Shown: positions 33,250 to 44,013 of the stretch, piece by piece
Layout: each line of letters opens with the position of its first letter
How positions within the stretch are numbered: position 1 is the first letter of the stretch
Source: Oikopleura dioica
Lineage: Eukaryota > Chordata > Appendicularia > Copelata > Oikopleuridae
Length of the DNA stretch: 64,000 bases
Direction: 5' to 3'
Assembly: GCA_907165135.1 (NCBI GenBank)
Contig: OU015567.1
Coordinates: forward strand, 1,183,001-1,247,000
Notes under the pieces: generated by a model
Databases searched by the model: none
Told to the model about the DNA's origin: nothing
Seen by the model: the letters and a program-made list of their open reading frames with translations, nothing else
Position numbers and translations under genes: made by a program

Positions 33250-33295
33250 TGACCATTCGTGACCTTAAATGACCTTTAATGACCTCTTATGACCT
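33250..33295. repeat. Array of five TGACC(T/A) half-sites, 10-bp period
   Basis: TGACCA at 33250 and TGACCT at 33260, 33270, 33280 and 33290: direct repeats with 4-bp spacers, in the opposite orientation to the 24.05-kb array. Either a nuclear-receptor-type site cluster or a 10-bp minisatellite. Confidence 0.55.
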
Positions 33296-33524
33296 TTTGA
33301 TAATAACTTCGAATTTATTTTTGTTTTTTCAATTTTTACCTGTAATGAAAAATGCATCCGAAATCGTCACCACATCTCTTTTTCTTCTAATCTCTTATTT
33401 TTGTTTGAAAAATATTTGTTTTTTTGTTTCTTATTTTTGTTTTGAAAAAAGAAATTGATAAAGATTTTGATTAAATGATGATTTCTTTAATTCTGGCCGC
33501 GCGTTAAGATAATAAAAGGGTTTC

Positions 33525-33975
33525 TTTTTTTGGTGGCGCAGCGACTCTAGTTACTACTGGTAATGGTGGTGGTGGTGCTGAAGGGGCAACCGATCTAACA
33601 TAAAGAAAAGTTTATAAGCGCTTGGAACCGCGCAACGCCGCACCCGCTCCACTAGCCAAGCCCTACACCACCAAAATTAATAGGGTGGCCGCGCCTGTCG
33701 CACAAAATTTGAACTGAGATTTCTGTTTCAGTTTAAAAATTCCATATTTTTTTGAAAAATCAAATATTTATCTGATATTCTTTAAAAAAAATTAGTTGCT
33801 CTTACATAAGTCTTTTTTAATATATTTTTATATTAATAACGGCCGCATAAATCTTGTTTTTCAGAGATTTAAGATTGAAAATTTTGCAATTGTCACAAAA
33901 ATTGAGATCGAAACTGTTTCATGCAAGGAAAAACCTGAATTCTTAGAATAAATGCGCCGCGCCACCAAAAATTGC
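33525..33975. repeat. Possible inverted-repeat element in AT-rich DNA
   Basis: TTTTTGGTGGCGCAGCGAC near 33526 is mirrored by GCGCCGCGCCACCAAAAA near 33952. A related GGCGGTGGTGGCGGCGCAGC occurs near 34650. Target duplications could not be identified. Confidence 0.35.
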
Positions 33976-35848
33976 GCGACAACCCTAGCCCCCGATGCCT
34001 AAATTTAAGCGTTCGCAACCAATTACTAAAGCTGGCGCAACTCCAAACTCATTTTAACGAGTAACTAGCACCACCGAGAAAATCTAGTCAAGTCTAGTAG
34101 AGTAATAGAATTGCTGCGTATCTAATCATAGATCGGCAGATTCAACACTGAGTCATAATTTTTTACTTAAATGAGAATTTTTATTAAAAAAATTTTCTAA
34201 TAAAGATTTTTAAAATGAAATATTAATCATAAAAATTATTCTTGATCGAATTTATAATCAAATTAAAAAAAAGAAAATTTTATTTAACGGAGCTTCCACC
34301 CTTAATTATCTTCAAAGAAAATCATAGCAATTAAGGGGATCAGTTTCGATATAAAAAAACTTAAAAAAAATCTGTATTTTATTGTACGTAAATTTATTTC
34401 CAGAAACACAAAGTACAATTTCGAATAAAAAAACCGCAACTATCCTTTGTAATAATATTTAAGGCGCACCCATACACAAAAAATGCTCCCTTACTATTCG
34501 GCGGAGCTATTTTTACTTTGGTCGCTTCTCGGAAAGCGCGCTTGTCGAAAACAGGTATTAGAATTATTTAGACTAAAACTATGTGTGGTTATTAGTCGTA
34601 CGCCACTTTCACTTTTTTCCTACTCAGTGTTGTGTGGTATCATTTAAGACTTTTGGCGGTGGTGGCGGCGCAGCGCCCCGAAATTGAAACTGGTGTGGTA
34701 AATAGCCAACCACAGTTTAAATGATTATAAGAGACCCTTAATTATTTCAAACTTAAAATACCGTTTTATTCCTTTTTATTCTAAATATTTTCAATTTTTT
34801 CTGAATTTTTTTTAACTTAAAATAAGGGGCTAGGGTGAAAACAACGAAGAAATTGAAAATTAAAATTTTTGACGAACTTTCGCCTTCAATTTAGAACACC
34901 CTTATCTTCTTCCAGAGCTCTTTCCAACGGCTTACTTATCAATAAGCCCGCCTTATCACGAAGTAGTGATAAAACTTAAGTTTTCCCTTCTGAGCTGCGG
35001 ATTTTTACTGCACCAATCTTGCCTTCTTTTGCGCACCTTAAGTTTTTGAACATGAAAAAAGCAACTTTCGAGTCGAAAAATTATCAACAGCGATAATTTA
35101 AAACCTTCCTTTTTCTAGATTGTATTCATTAATCAAAATGCAGAAAATTTGTCATTAAGATGTATTTTTACTAAAAATTGACAGTACCAAAAAAAAAAGC
35201 TTAAATCTTTCGTTAGATCTTAATTCAGTGAAAAGCCCCGGCTGATCACAAGTTTTAGTCTCTGCGTTCTGAGAATCGAGGTCGTTTTCTACACCGCTCT
35301 AGCAGTTGCCGGTGTCCTCTTTCTAAGCTGCCGAGAATTAAAAGTAGAAAAGAGTTAACTTCTTCTTTAAGAAAAATCACATAAAGGCTTAGCCGAGGGA
35401 TTAGTCTCTGATCTGGTGACTTGCCCCTGCACAGCCTTCTAAATTTAAACGAATAAGAGATGATTGATCTTGAAAAGAAAAGGTTTGCTTCTTATATATT
35501 TATATGGTTTATTCAAAAGTCCATAAAAATTTTTCGTTGTTGAAGTTCTCACTGTCATGAAAAGATATCTGTGATGCTTTTTTGGATTCACTTTATGATT
35601 TCCTAGAATACAGATAAATACATAAAAAATAAATAAACAAAGAAAGAACCGTTTCCTATAATAAGATCATAAGCTTCATGTGTTTGAAATTTGATAAACA
35701 TTGCCTTTCTTGAATGTTGATTTTTATCATAATGATTGTTGTCGTCCAAATGAAGTTGGAAAACAGACAACTGAACATTTTGTTATCTGAACTATGTAAT
35801 CTTTTCCACATTTGTCGGATTGGGCGTCATTCTCCAAATAGTTCCATT

Positions 35849-36304
35849 CAGGGTGGAACGTTGGGACCGGGCAACTCGGGCAAACCGGGCAAAAAATCGG
35901 GCGGGCGGGCTAATCGGGCGGCGTAGGGCTCGATTTTATGAGGTAAAAATCGGGCAAAGTCGGGCAATCGGGCAAAATCGGCGCCCGGGAAAATAGTCGG
36001 CGCCCGGAAGAAAAAATGGCATCTTATGGGACATTAATACTGAAATTTTCTTTAAGAACGACCGGTTTCGGTTCTCCATGAGTGCCCTTTTTCTTTCGGG
36101 ATACAAAATAATCCTTCTTCTTCAATAAATTTACATATTTTTTGGTTTTGGGGTTGCCGAAATTTCCGGGCAAAAGTCGGCGCCTGGGCAAATCGGGCGG
36201 GCAAAAAGTCGGGCGGCCATCGGGCGGCGCCGACAAAAAAAATTTTAATCGGGCGGGCAATCGGGCGGCCAAATTCAAATTTTTTGCCCCAACGTTCCAC
36301 CCTG
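35849..36304. mobile_element. hAT-type MITE with GGGC-rich subterminal repeats, in coding exon
   Basis: 456 bp with 15-bp inverted ends (CAGGGTGGAACGTTG) and an exact 8-bp target duplication GTTCCATT (35841-35848, 36305-36312). CAGGG termini and 8-bp duplications are hAT hallmarks. Both sides carry clustered TCGGGC/GGGCAA motifs. No transposase ORF. Confidence 0.92.
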
Positions 36305-36800
36305 GTTCCATTGTTAGAAAGGTGGATAAATTCGCCATCTCCCCATGTCCACTGCAATTCATTGTGAACAAACTCAATTCTACCTCTACGATGGCAGTTA
36401 GGCAAGCTCTCAAGTTCAATCCACCGTAAAGGATAGCCCTCATCCTTAGTTGCATTCACAACTGTTGCATAACCATCCCATATGGTAACAATTCCTTGTC
36501 TTCGCCCATCTTTTGTAATTCGAAGATCATCACAAGAGTCATTGCAATCTCAAGATTAGATATAAAAAGCAAGTTTTATAAACTTTATTTTTACAAACTT
36601 ACCTTTGTATTGCGAATCACAAACTGATTGACAATATTCAGTCTCGCATAAAAGTCGACATTGAGCAAAATCAATCCGACAAACATCAAGACACTCTCTC
36701 TTTGGATCGCTGAATATATTTTTTCTTATTTTTATAATTGAATTTCCTTGGACTTACAAGCAGTTCTGACCAAAAACAGAGGCATAAAGGAGAAAAATAT

Positions 36801-37526
36801 GGATACACGACGTTTTCAGCATACCGACGTTTTCAGCAACCGACGTTTTCAGCGTACCGACGTTTTCAGCGCTGCTGAATTCGTCAGTTTGCTGAAAACA
36901 TCGGTTTGCTGAAAACGTCGTTTTTCACCTGAAAATGCGTGGGTGTTTGCCGAGACGATATTTTCAAACCAAATGGATCTAAAAGCGACGTTGTCGCAAT
37001 TTAATTGGCCTATTAAAAGTTTAAATGCATTTCTAAATGAGTCATTAAGAATGCATTATTTAGAAAAGTAATAAGAATTAGCTAAATATCTTTTTTAACA
37101 CATAATTATCATAATAATCATAGTCACCAGTAAGTTAACAGTATTAACGTATTATTCAGTTTAGTGAATATGCTTTTAAAACATTGAAAATAATGATAAA
37201 TCAATATTGAAAAACTTTTTCATCTTTAGATAAAAATAAAAGTTCTATTAAATATAATCTTTTGTAACTGATTCATTAGTATTACATCGATTTTAAATTA
37301 TTTTACGATTTACCGAAATGTTATATATACGATATTATATCGTTTTCAGATGGAATTTGATTAAATGGTGGCCTCTCTAAACACCCACGCATTTTCAGGT
37401 GAAAAACGACGTTTTCAGCAAACCGATGTTTTCAGCAAACCGACGAATTCAGCAGCGCTGAAAACGTCGGTACGCTGAAAACGTCGGTTGCTGAAAACGT
37501 CGGTATGCTGAAAACGTCGTGTATCC
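36801..37526. mobile_element. MULE-like foldback element, 9-bp TSD, long near-identical TIRs
   Basis: 726 bp with inverted repeats of about 147 bp that differ at one position. Each is built from repeated GACGTTTTCAGC units starting GGATACACGACG. It is flanked by an exact 9-bp duplication GAAAAATAT (36792-36800, 37527-37535). A 9-bp duplication with long terminal repeats fits Mutator-like elements. The AT-rich centre has no ORF. Near-identity of the arms implies recent insertion or arm conversion. Confidence 0.92.
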
Positions 37527-38293
37527 GAAAAATATGCCACATCTCTTCGAGCTGGTCTGCGAGGTTGGCAAAAATAATGAAATTTCCAATTCCAAATCAT
37601 GGTTTTGACCTTTTTGATGTTTGACTATCAAAAATTTGAACTTTATCAACCTCGAAATTCGAAATAAAGAAAAATATACGGGTAGATGCAACAGTGACGA
37701 AACAATAAATTCTGATCATCCCTTGGGAGTCGAGTCCAAATCGCGCGATCGGATCCCAAGAGATTTTTCTCAGCATCGACGAAAATGAGATTTCGACGCC
37801 GCTTCTCAAGTCTTAGCTCAGAAACAGAATATAAACGCCAGAGAAAAAGTGAGTATTTAAAAGATATATTCTTCCCTGGAGAAAAACGCTTACTCTGTGG
37901 AAATTCTAGCTTTTTGATTTGACAAATTTAACGAGCTGATGATTGTTCGTGATTCAACTTCAAATTATAATGAGGGAAAAATAGAAAACCTTCCTATAAA
38001 AATAGAGTTTTTTTGGCGCTAGAATCTGAATTTTGTTTCTAAGGTAACTCGCTTCCTCCGCCATAACATTTTACGTCACAATCAGAGAGAAAAGGACAAA
38101 AGCAGCCGTCCACTGCCTGAGCGACCTCTGATCGCCCTCAAGGGTGAATCTATAAGTCAATATTGAAATTTCAATGCTAACTTACGCTGTTTCAGACGAA
38201 AATGATTCTTTCACTCGTTTCGCAGAAGCTGATTGAAGGGCGCGAAACACTATGACTTGAAAATTTGGAAGGAAAAAAGAGAAACAAAAAAAT

Positions 38294-39629
38294 ATGGAGA
38301 TGGAAGGTCAACTCAGTTTTTATGGTAAATATATATTTTCTGGTTCCTCTGCATTTTTTTCATTCAGCTCGAGCAGCATTGATGGGTTACAAACACGATT
38401 GCGAAGTGCAGGAATTTTACCAATCATATCTCGCCAAGAAAGATACGATCCTGAGCAAGTATTTCGAAAAAGCTCAAACTTTGCCGAAAAATATTCCTTG
38501 TGGAGAGACTCGATTTATGATTCAGGTACTTAATCATTTCATTAGTCGCCTTTTTGATTGATTTTTAGGAGCTTCCGGAAGAGATACTCATTATCTTTCC
38601 GGGGACAAGACAGGAACTGCTGGGTTTTTGTGTCGATGCTCATGCTGATTTTGATATTCCACTCAAAGGTTTGGCCCTTTTTGACCATTGAATCGAGCAG
38701 TTTCGCTTTAGAGACGACTTTTCTCGGAGAAACCTTCAAAACCCATCGAGGCTTTTTACGGCGATACTTGAGCTACCGACGGCGGCTTCTAGAAATCGTC
38801 AGCGAGTTCGGAAAAGACAAGCGCTTCGTTGTTGTTGGACACAGTCTTGGCGCGGCAGTGGCGACCTTCGCCAGTCTGGAGTTGAAAAACAAGGGTGTGT
38901 TGATTCTTTCGAAATTAATTTTCGAGTCATTGACATTTTTCAAGGATACGATGTGTTCTGTGTGACTCTCGCGGGGCCCAAGATTGGCGATGCCAGCTTT
39001 AATTCTCTTGCGGAGAGGATTAACCCGCCAACAGTCAGAATAAACAGGATTAATGATCCAATGCCAAAGCTTTCTGCGCATGGACCGTTCCGAGTCGAGG
39101 TATCGTAAACACCGAAAGTCTTGTTTTTCAGCAAAAATACAGGCATATGGCGAAGAAATAATTATCGATGAGCCAAATGCAGTTTGGACCGGTTACGCTA
39201 TTTGGGTCGCCGCCTGCTCGTTTGTCTTCAAATCTGGATTGTTGATGTTTTTCATGACGATCTTTGGAATGGGCGTGAGTCTAACTCTCACGCACTCGAT
39301 GAAAGGATACATAAACATTCTCGACCAATTGGAGAACCAAAATAGAAAACTAATCAAAGGTGCCCCAATTTCTAAAGATTCTCCTTGTTGATTTCAACTC
39401 TTCAGAAACTGCCAAAAACTACCCGGAACGAAATATCAAATGCATCTTCCAATGGCTCCCAATGTCGATAATCACCGCTATCGGCTACGTTTGGTACTAC
39501 ACGAGTCACAGTATTCGCCGAACGAGGAAGTACTTGAGGAAAACTCTTCCAAGACAACTCGCTGAGAAGATTTTGGAAGACTCGGGCGCCAAACACAAGA
39601 TTTCAGTAAAAAATGAAAAACAAATTTAA
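38294..39629 (+). CDS. Class-3 lipase-like alpha/beta hydrolase with membrane segments
   Basis: Lipase_3-type serine hydrolase. Start ATG 38294 (MEMEGQLSFY) is joined by a phase-1 GT-AG intron to ARAALMGYKHDCEVQEFYQS. The core exons read EEILIIFPGTRQ, then THRGFLRRYLSYRRRLLEIV, then FVVVGHSLGAAVATFASLEL (nucleophile elbow GHSLG), then VTLAGPKIGD and VRINRINDPMPKLSAHG, the last with the probable acidic residue and His region typical of the family. The C-terminal part has two hydrophobic segments (YAIWVAACSFVFKSGLLMFF and WLPMSIITAIGYVWYY), so it is probably membrane-anchored. The stop is at 39627-39629 and AATAAA-like signals follow. Introns are 43-50 bp and GT-AG. It is divergent from the disrupted Cys-rich gene. 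Substrate (glycerolipid or phospholipid) is not deducible. Confidence 0.88.
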
Positions 39630-39870
39630 AACAAAAATAACGCGTTTTGCATGTGCACATTATTTATTTAATGTTAAAATATAAAAAATAAACTCATAAA
39701 TTACTTGATTTTTCGCAGTCAGAATGCAAAGAAAAAATCAAGTTAAAAGTTTGGCACTTACTGTTTTCGTTAGTAACAAAGTATTGAAAATACATATTTT
39801 CTCTAGAAACAGTAAGCAACCATCGATTTATTTTCATTTTTTGCTATTCACGCAGTAAAACAGAGAAAAA

Positions 39871-40985
39871 ATGCACGGTGGATACGGAATGCCCCAGCAA
39901 GCACCGCCCATGCAGCAGGCACCGCCACCACCACCACCTCACCAGAACAACTTCAACAACATGCAGCCGATAACGAATCAGCCTATGCCAAAAGACGAGT
40001 ACAATCACAATCAGTCTTTAAGTGTATAAAACGATTTCTAGACCTCTTGAAATGCCTACACAAGAACAAAGCTTGGTTGGAAATTTGACAATTTGCTGTG
40101 CAACAATTTTCAACGCAATTTGCTGCCCCTTCACAATCTGGAACGTCGTCAATGTTGTCCAAGGTAAACTTATCAATAATCACAGAAAAATAGGATCGAT
40201 CTAGAATACGAGCGCGCCGTTATCTTGCGAAACGGTATCATCCAAGGAAAAGCGTCTGGCCCAGGACTCTTCTGCATCATTCCAGGACCAGATGAATTCA
40301 AGCGAATTGATCTTCGAGAGAGAGCTGTTGACATTATGCCTCAGGTAGGGAAATCAACCTTGACGAAAGCTATCCCTTCTTAGCAAGTTTTGACGAAAGA
40401 CTCCGTCCCACTCAGAGTCGATGCTGTTGTCTACTACAAAATTTTCGATCCAACAAAAATGGTCCTTCGAGTCACTGACGCCAATGCCTCGACCATTCAA
40501 ACATGCGCGACCAATCTCAGAAGCTGTCTTTGTAAGTCAAATTCTTCATTCTCATTTCTCATTTTTCAATTTTTAAGCAAACTACGATCTTCGTCAGATT
40601 CTAGACAACATGCCAGCTATTACAAACCAGCTCCTCCAGCAAGTTGATAAGGCAACGGATCCCTGGGGAATCCAAGTCACCAAAGTCGAGATTAAAGACG
40701 TCCGACTTCCTCCCCAGATTCAGCGATCTATGGCCGCCGAAGCCGAGTCTTCTCGGGAAGCAAAAGCTAAGGTAAACCCTCAATATAAATATCATTCTCA
40801 AAAAATCATAGATCCTCGCCGCTGAAGGAGAAAAACACGCGTCAGAGGCTCTCTCCGAAGCAGCTGCAATCATGAACGAAGCTCCCGCCGCTCTGCAGCT
40901 TCGATATCTTCAGACTTTGGCTCAAATCTCCACTGAAAATCCATCAACAATTCTCTTCCCGCTTCCGATGTCCCTGGCTCAGTAA
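39871..40985 (+). CDS. Stomatin-like SPFH (band 7) membrane protein
   Basis: Integral inner-leaflet membrane protein of the stomatin family, which oligomerises in cholesterol-rich domains and modulates channels. The start at 39871 gives a Pro/Gln/His-rich N-terminus ([19 protein letters not shown]). Intron 1 (43 bp) leads to the hydrophobic hairpin segment [20 protein letters not shown] with palmitoylatable Cys residues. The SPFH domain follows: [70 protein letters not shown]. The coiled-coil region is [14 protein letters not shown], and the conserved end is [25 protein letters not shown]. Six GT-AG introns are phase-consistent. The stop is at 40983-40985, 158 bp from the convergent PLA2-like gene. 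Length (about 300 aa) is normal. No damage seen. Confidence 0.92.
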
Positions 40986-41143
40986 ATGAAGACATAAAAG
41001 AGAAAGAAAACAGAATATTTATTTAAAACTGTAAAACTATATTCTATTTATGAAATAAAATAAAAATTTTTTTAGAAAATTGTTTATTTTTCCTCAAAAA
41101 AACAGAAAAATCTATACAAAAAGAACTCTTTCAAAATCGAAGA

Positions 41144-42356
41144 CTATCCATAAGGATTGCCATAATTCATTCCATCGCAAACAACAGCAACTTGTCCACC
41201 TTCGCAGCATTGGAGTGTATCCTTATCGAAGGTTTTTCCTCCGCAGCAGCCTCTTGTGTTATCGTAGGAGTAATAAGGGAATCTATCGGGATAAGCTCCG
41301 CAGCATTGATCTGGTGGAAAGCCAGGTCCACCGCCGGTTGCGATGCAGGTTGCAGTGTCGAAGCCATTTTCTAGAAAAACGGGTTGAAAAGTGGGCCGTA
41401 AGTGTTGAGAGACCTGTGGAAAACTCATCGTTGAATTCGATCGCAGATTGGAAAAGAGAGACCGCGAGTTTGACATCGCATTCGCAGGCATTTCGCTCGC
41501 AGGTTCCCTCGGCCCCGGCAAGCTCGCATGAGATTTCTGAGCTCTCGGCAAAATACAGGACATCACTTAAAGGTTTTGGTCATCAATCAATATTTTATTG
41601 TTCAAGGGAGAAACAAACTGTGAATAGAATCATTGATTTCATTTAAGAGTAATTGTGACGATCACTTCAGTCAGATTTGGCCTTATAACTTAATTTTAAA
41701 TTGAATTATGGTCTTTCCTACAAACAATCAATGCCTTAGAACAAGCTGTTTAAAGTTCAAAAAATCTCGATCGTCCGGTAGACATAAAAACTTTGAATCA
41801 AAAAATCAAAATATTTACCTGTAGGTTGAGCTTATCCCATTACAGTTAGAATCGTCTTGATTGATACAATCATAGCACTTATTCCAACTTCGACAAGCAG
41901 TGTCCAAGTTATCCGTTGGCGTTCCCTTATTCGAGTTCGCCCAATTTTCCGGACTATAAAACTGGCACCAGCAGCCGTAGCCATTTAGAATTTGGTCATA
42001 AGTCGGCAAATTTGCAGAATCAGGTGAGTTCTGAAGAAGCCAGTAGAGAATGTCTGCAACTTTGTCTCGATTGTCGCCGATTTTCAATGCTCGCTGGGTT
42101 GGGAGAAGCTTTGCTCCGGCTGGTAAATTCGACGGCTTTTTTGATTTCAAAATTGTTTTCCGCAAAAAATGGATAAAAAAAATGATGTTTTTAAGAAATT
42201 TTCCTTTTTGTTGTTTTTGTTCTTCTTCTTTTTGTTTCTACCACCACCTCTCAGGATATTTCCCATGTTGTAGCCGGGAAGGGACTCCCCTGTATTCTCG
42301 AAATAGTCCAGATCCACGGCCTCAACGAGTGCCAACCCTAAAGCTGCAATTTTCAT
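41144..42356 (-). CDS. Secreted phospholipase A2-like protein with altered active site
   Basis: The signal peptide MKIAALGLALVEA starts at 42356. The PLA2-like exon (about 41822-42145) contains the calcium-loop-like YGCWCQF, followed by an insert, then LDTACRSWNKCYDC, the helix that in active enzymes reads CCxxHDxCY. Here the catalytic His is Trp and the adjacent Asp is Asn, so hydrolysis is unlikely. The next exon continues with ISCELAGAEGTCERNACECD, matching the third PLA2 helix, and the Asp of the dyad region appears kept. The last exon is a Cys-rich tail (PPDQCCGAYPDRFPYYSYDN, GCCGGKTF, CCEGGQVAVVCDGMN) ending at 41144. I recall this tail from other larvacean secreted proteins. The intron before the PLA2 exon has an unclear acceptor. 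Likely an extracellular binding protein rather than an enzyme. Confidence 0.8.
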
Positions 42357-44013
42357 CTTCGAAAAATTCTTGTAAAAAATATTCTTCGAAACTGCTTTGG
42401 TATGATCTCTTTCGCAACAATAAACTGCATCCAGCCTTGATGGTCTTGGTTAAAAAGGGTCAATTCTCCACAGCGGCTGGATTTTCATGGGTGGCGGTCG
42501 TCGGATGAAGCAGTTTTGGTAATTTGGCGCGACCGCGGGAAATTATTTCTAAGCAAGATGCACGTCTCCACTGCAGTAGGCCCTCACCGCCGAGGTGACA
42601 TGATTACTTTGAAGTGAATCAAGTTGGTGCAAATGGCATTTTCGATGATGCAAGAATTAATACTTCAAATTAATTCAATTGAATTTAGAAGTTGAGCATT
42701 TGCCTTTGAGTTTGAGGCATCTGATGCTAATGCAAAGATTCTATCTCTTAAATATTTTAAACCTAGGTTTGGGGTTAAGGTTAGGATTTTGCAAAGCTCA
42801 AAAAAATTGGGAAGTTGTCAGAAACCGACAAAAAATTCCGACAAATTTTGCGTGGAAATTTTCAACCAATAAGGAACCTGGATTCGGCTGACCGGCCAAT
42901 CAGTAGCCGAGAAGCCGCCCACGCAAAATTTGTCGATATTTTTGTCGGTTCCTGACGCCACCCCGAATAATTGAATCTGTCAGGAGTCCACAAGTTCAAT
43001 TTTGTCATTCAAATTCTTGGCTATTCTGGACATTCGAACTATCGAAAATTGATATGCAGATATCAACTATCGATGGAAAAAAATTAAGAATTCATCAAAT
43101 TCGGATGTGTTTGAGTTCAAGTCTACCCAGCTAAGTGTATATCTTACAAGCTTTGGCGTGAGAGAACACTTAAATTAAAAATTAACGCTTCTTTTTTTTA
43201 ACAAAAGAAAATCAAATTACGAAATACCTTTCGTGGTACTCTCTTCTATGATTCCGTGTCACAAAAATAAGAGAATACTAAGAAAAAAGTTTGCTTAGAG
43301 CCGATGGCGTCATATGATGACTTTGCATAAAATATCATTGTCGCAGAAGAAAAAGGGATGATTTCGAGAAAAAGAGCGAAGAATAAAAAGCTGCTGAAAA
43401 TACGAAAATAACGACTTTATAAACCGAAATCTAGGTTTCAAGGTAATTTTTCTACCTTAATCTAGCCCTTACCCATTTTCTAGCCGAAACCCTAACCTTT
43501 ACTCAAACCCTCTCTTTCTTTCCATATCAATTTCAGAACAAAAACTCTACGAGCGATCGACAACAGTAAATAAAGCCAAGGAAAGACGCGAAAACCCCGT
43601 CCTTTTTTCGAGAGGTACTTAGCATACGCTATTGGAGCATCAATAAATATTGCGTCGATCGTGCCACCGCAAAAATATCCGAGAAAAGCCTGTTGATCCG
43701 CAAGAGAAAGGAACACGAATGAATGAGAAATTTGGAGCTGAACAGAAGCGCTAAGAAAAAGTAAGTATCCGAATAGGCATTTTTCTTCGTGTACGCCGGT
43801 TTGGAATAAAACATAACGCGGATAATGATTTACTGTGTCGAGAAAAGAGGAATATTAGATGGTCTAAGAAACGATTTTCTCAGTCTGTAAATGGGGAGAC
43901 TTATCAGTTGTTAGATACAGTTTATCATGGATACGGACAATTTGAAAGGAAAACGTAAACAAATAAACTGATTCAGAAACAGAAACAATGATCCATTGCG
44001 ACGGTACAACTAC
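42357..44013. other. Intergenic stretch with one MITE and a candidate ORF
   Basis: Holds MITE family 1 copy F at about 42817-42960. A minus-strand open frame of about 115 codons (43492 to about 43840) has hydrophobic segments (GYLLFLSASVQLQISHSFVF; FPWLYLLLSIARRVFVLKL) but no in-frame ATG and no recognised family. It could be an exon of an unannotated membrane protein or chance. Confidence 0.4.
42817..42960. mobile_element. MITE family 1, copy F
   Basis: Near-complete copy: GTCAGAAACCGACAAAAAAT at the left, TTTTTGTCGGTTCCTGACGC at the right, with the CCAAT-rich core between them. Confidence 0.85.

Larger units (their letters stand above)
24461..35791. other. About 11 kb without a recognised gene
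   Basis: Apart from the possible upstream exon near 24.7 kb, I find no exon chain. The stretch holds small mobile elements (26.2, 26.9, 27.6-27.9, 29.2, 30.6-31.0 kb), a CCTGAGTCAGGG repeat cluster, telomere-like repeats, a CT microsatellite at about 31108-31127 and an AGGTCA array at 33.25 kb. Its position beside a homeobox gene would suit distal regulatory DNA, which larvaceans tend to keep around developmental genes, but nothing here proves it. Confidence 0.5.
35792..37542 (-). pseudogene. Small secreted Cys-rich gene disrupted by two transposons
   Basis: With the two insertions subtracted, the gene reads as ATG at 37540-37542, a signal peptide (MWHIFLLYASVFG), then QNC, a Cys-rich exon (RECLDVCRIDFAQC, LLCETEYCQSVCDSQYK), and an exon with CDDLRITKDGRRQGIVTIWD and WIELESLPNCHRRGRIEF ending IWRMTPNPTNVEKIT at a stop at 35792-35794. 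Introns are short GT-AG. The Cys spacing resembles that in the 17-kb gene, so it belongs to the same broad secreted family, perhaps a truncated kelch-associated form. A 726-bp MULE-like element separates MWH from IFLLYAS, removing the start and signal peptide. A 456-bp hAT MITE replaces the last 15 residues with about 90 residues of element-encoded sequence (stop at 36052). It is very likely non-functional in this allele. Function unknown. Confidence 0.72.

Noticed and set aside
36052-36300. Arg/Pro-rich coding sequence (..RPIARPIKIFF..)
   Set aside because: Lies wholly inside the hAT MITE; it is read-through of transposon DNA, not an ancestral exon.
37415-37691. Minus-strand ORFs with repeated TDVFS/RRFQ units
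   Set aside because: Translation of the iterated GACGTTTTCAGC units of the MULE terminal repeat.
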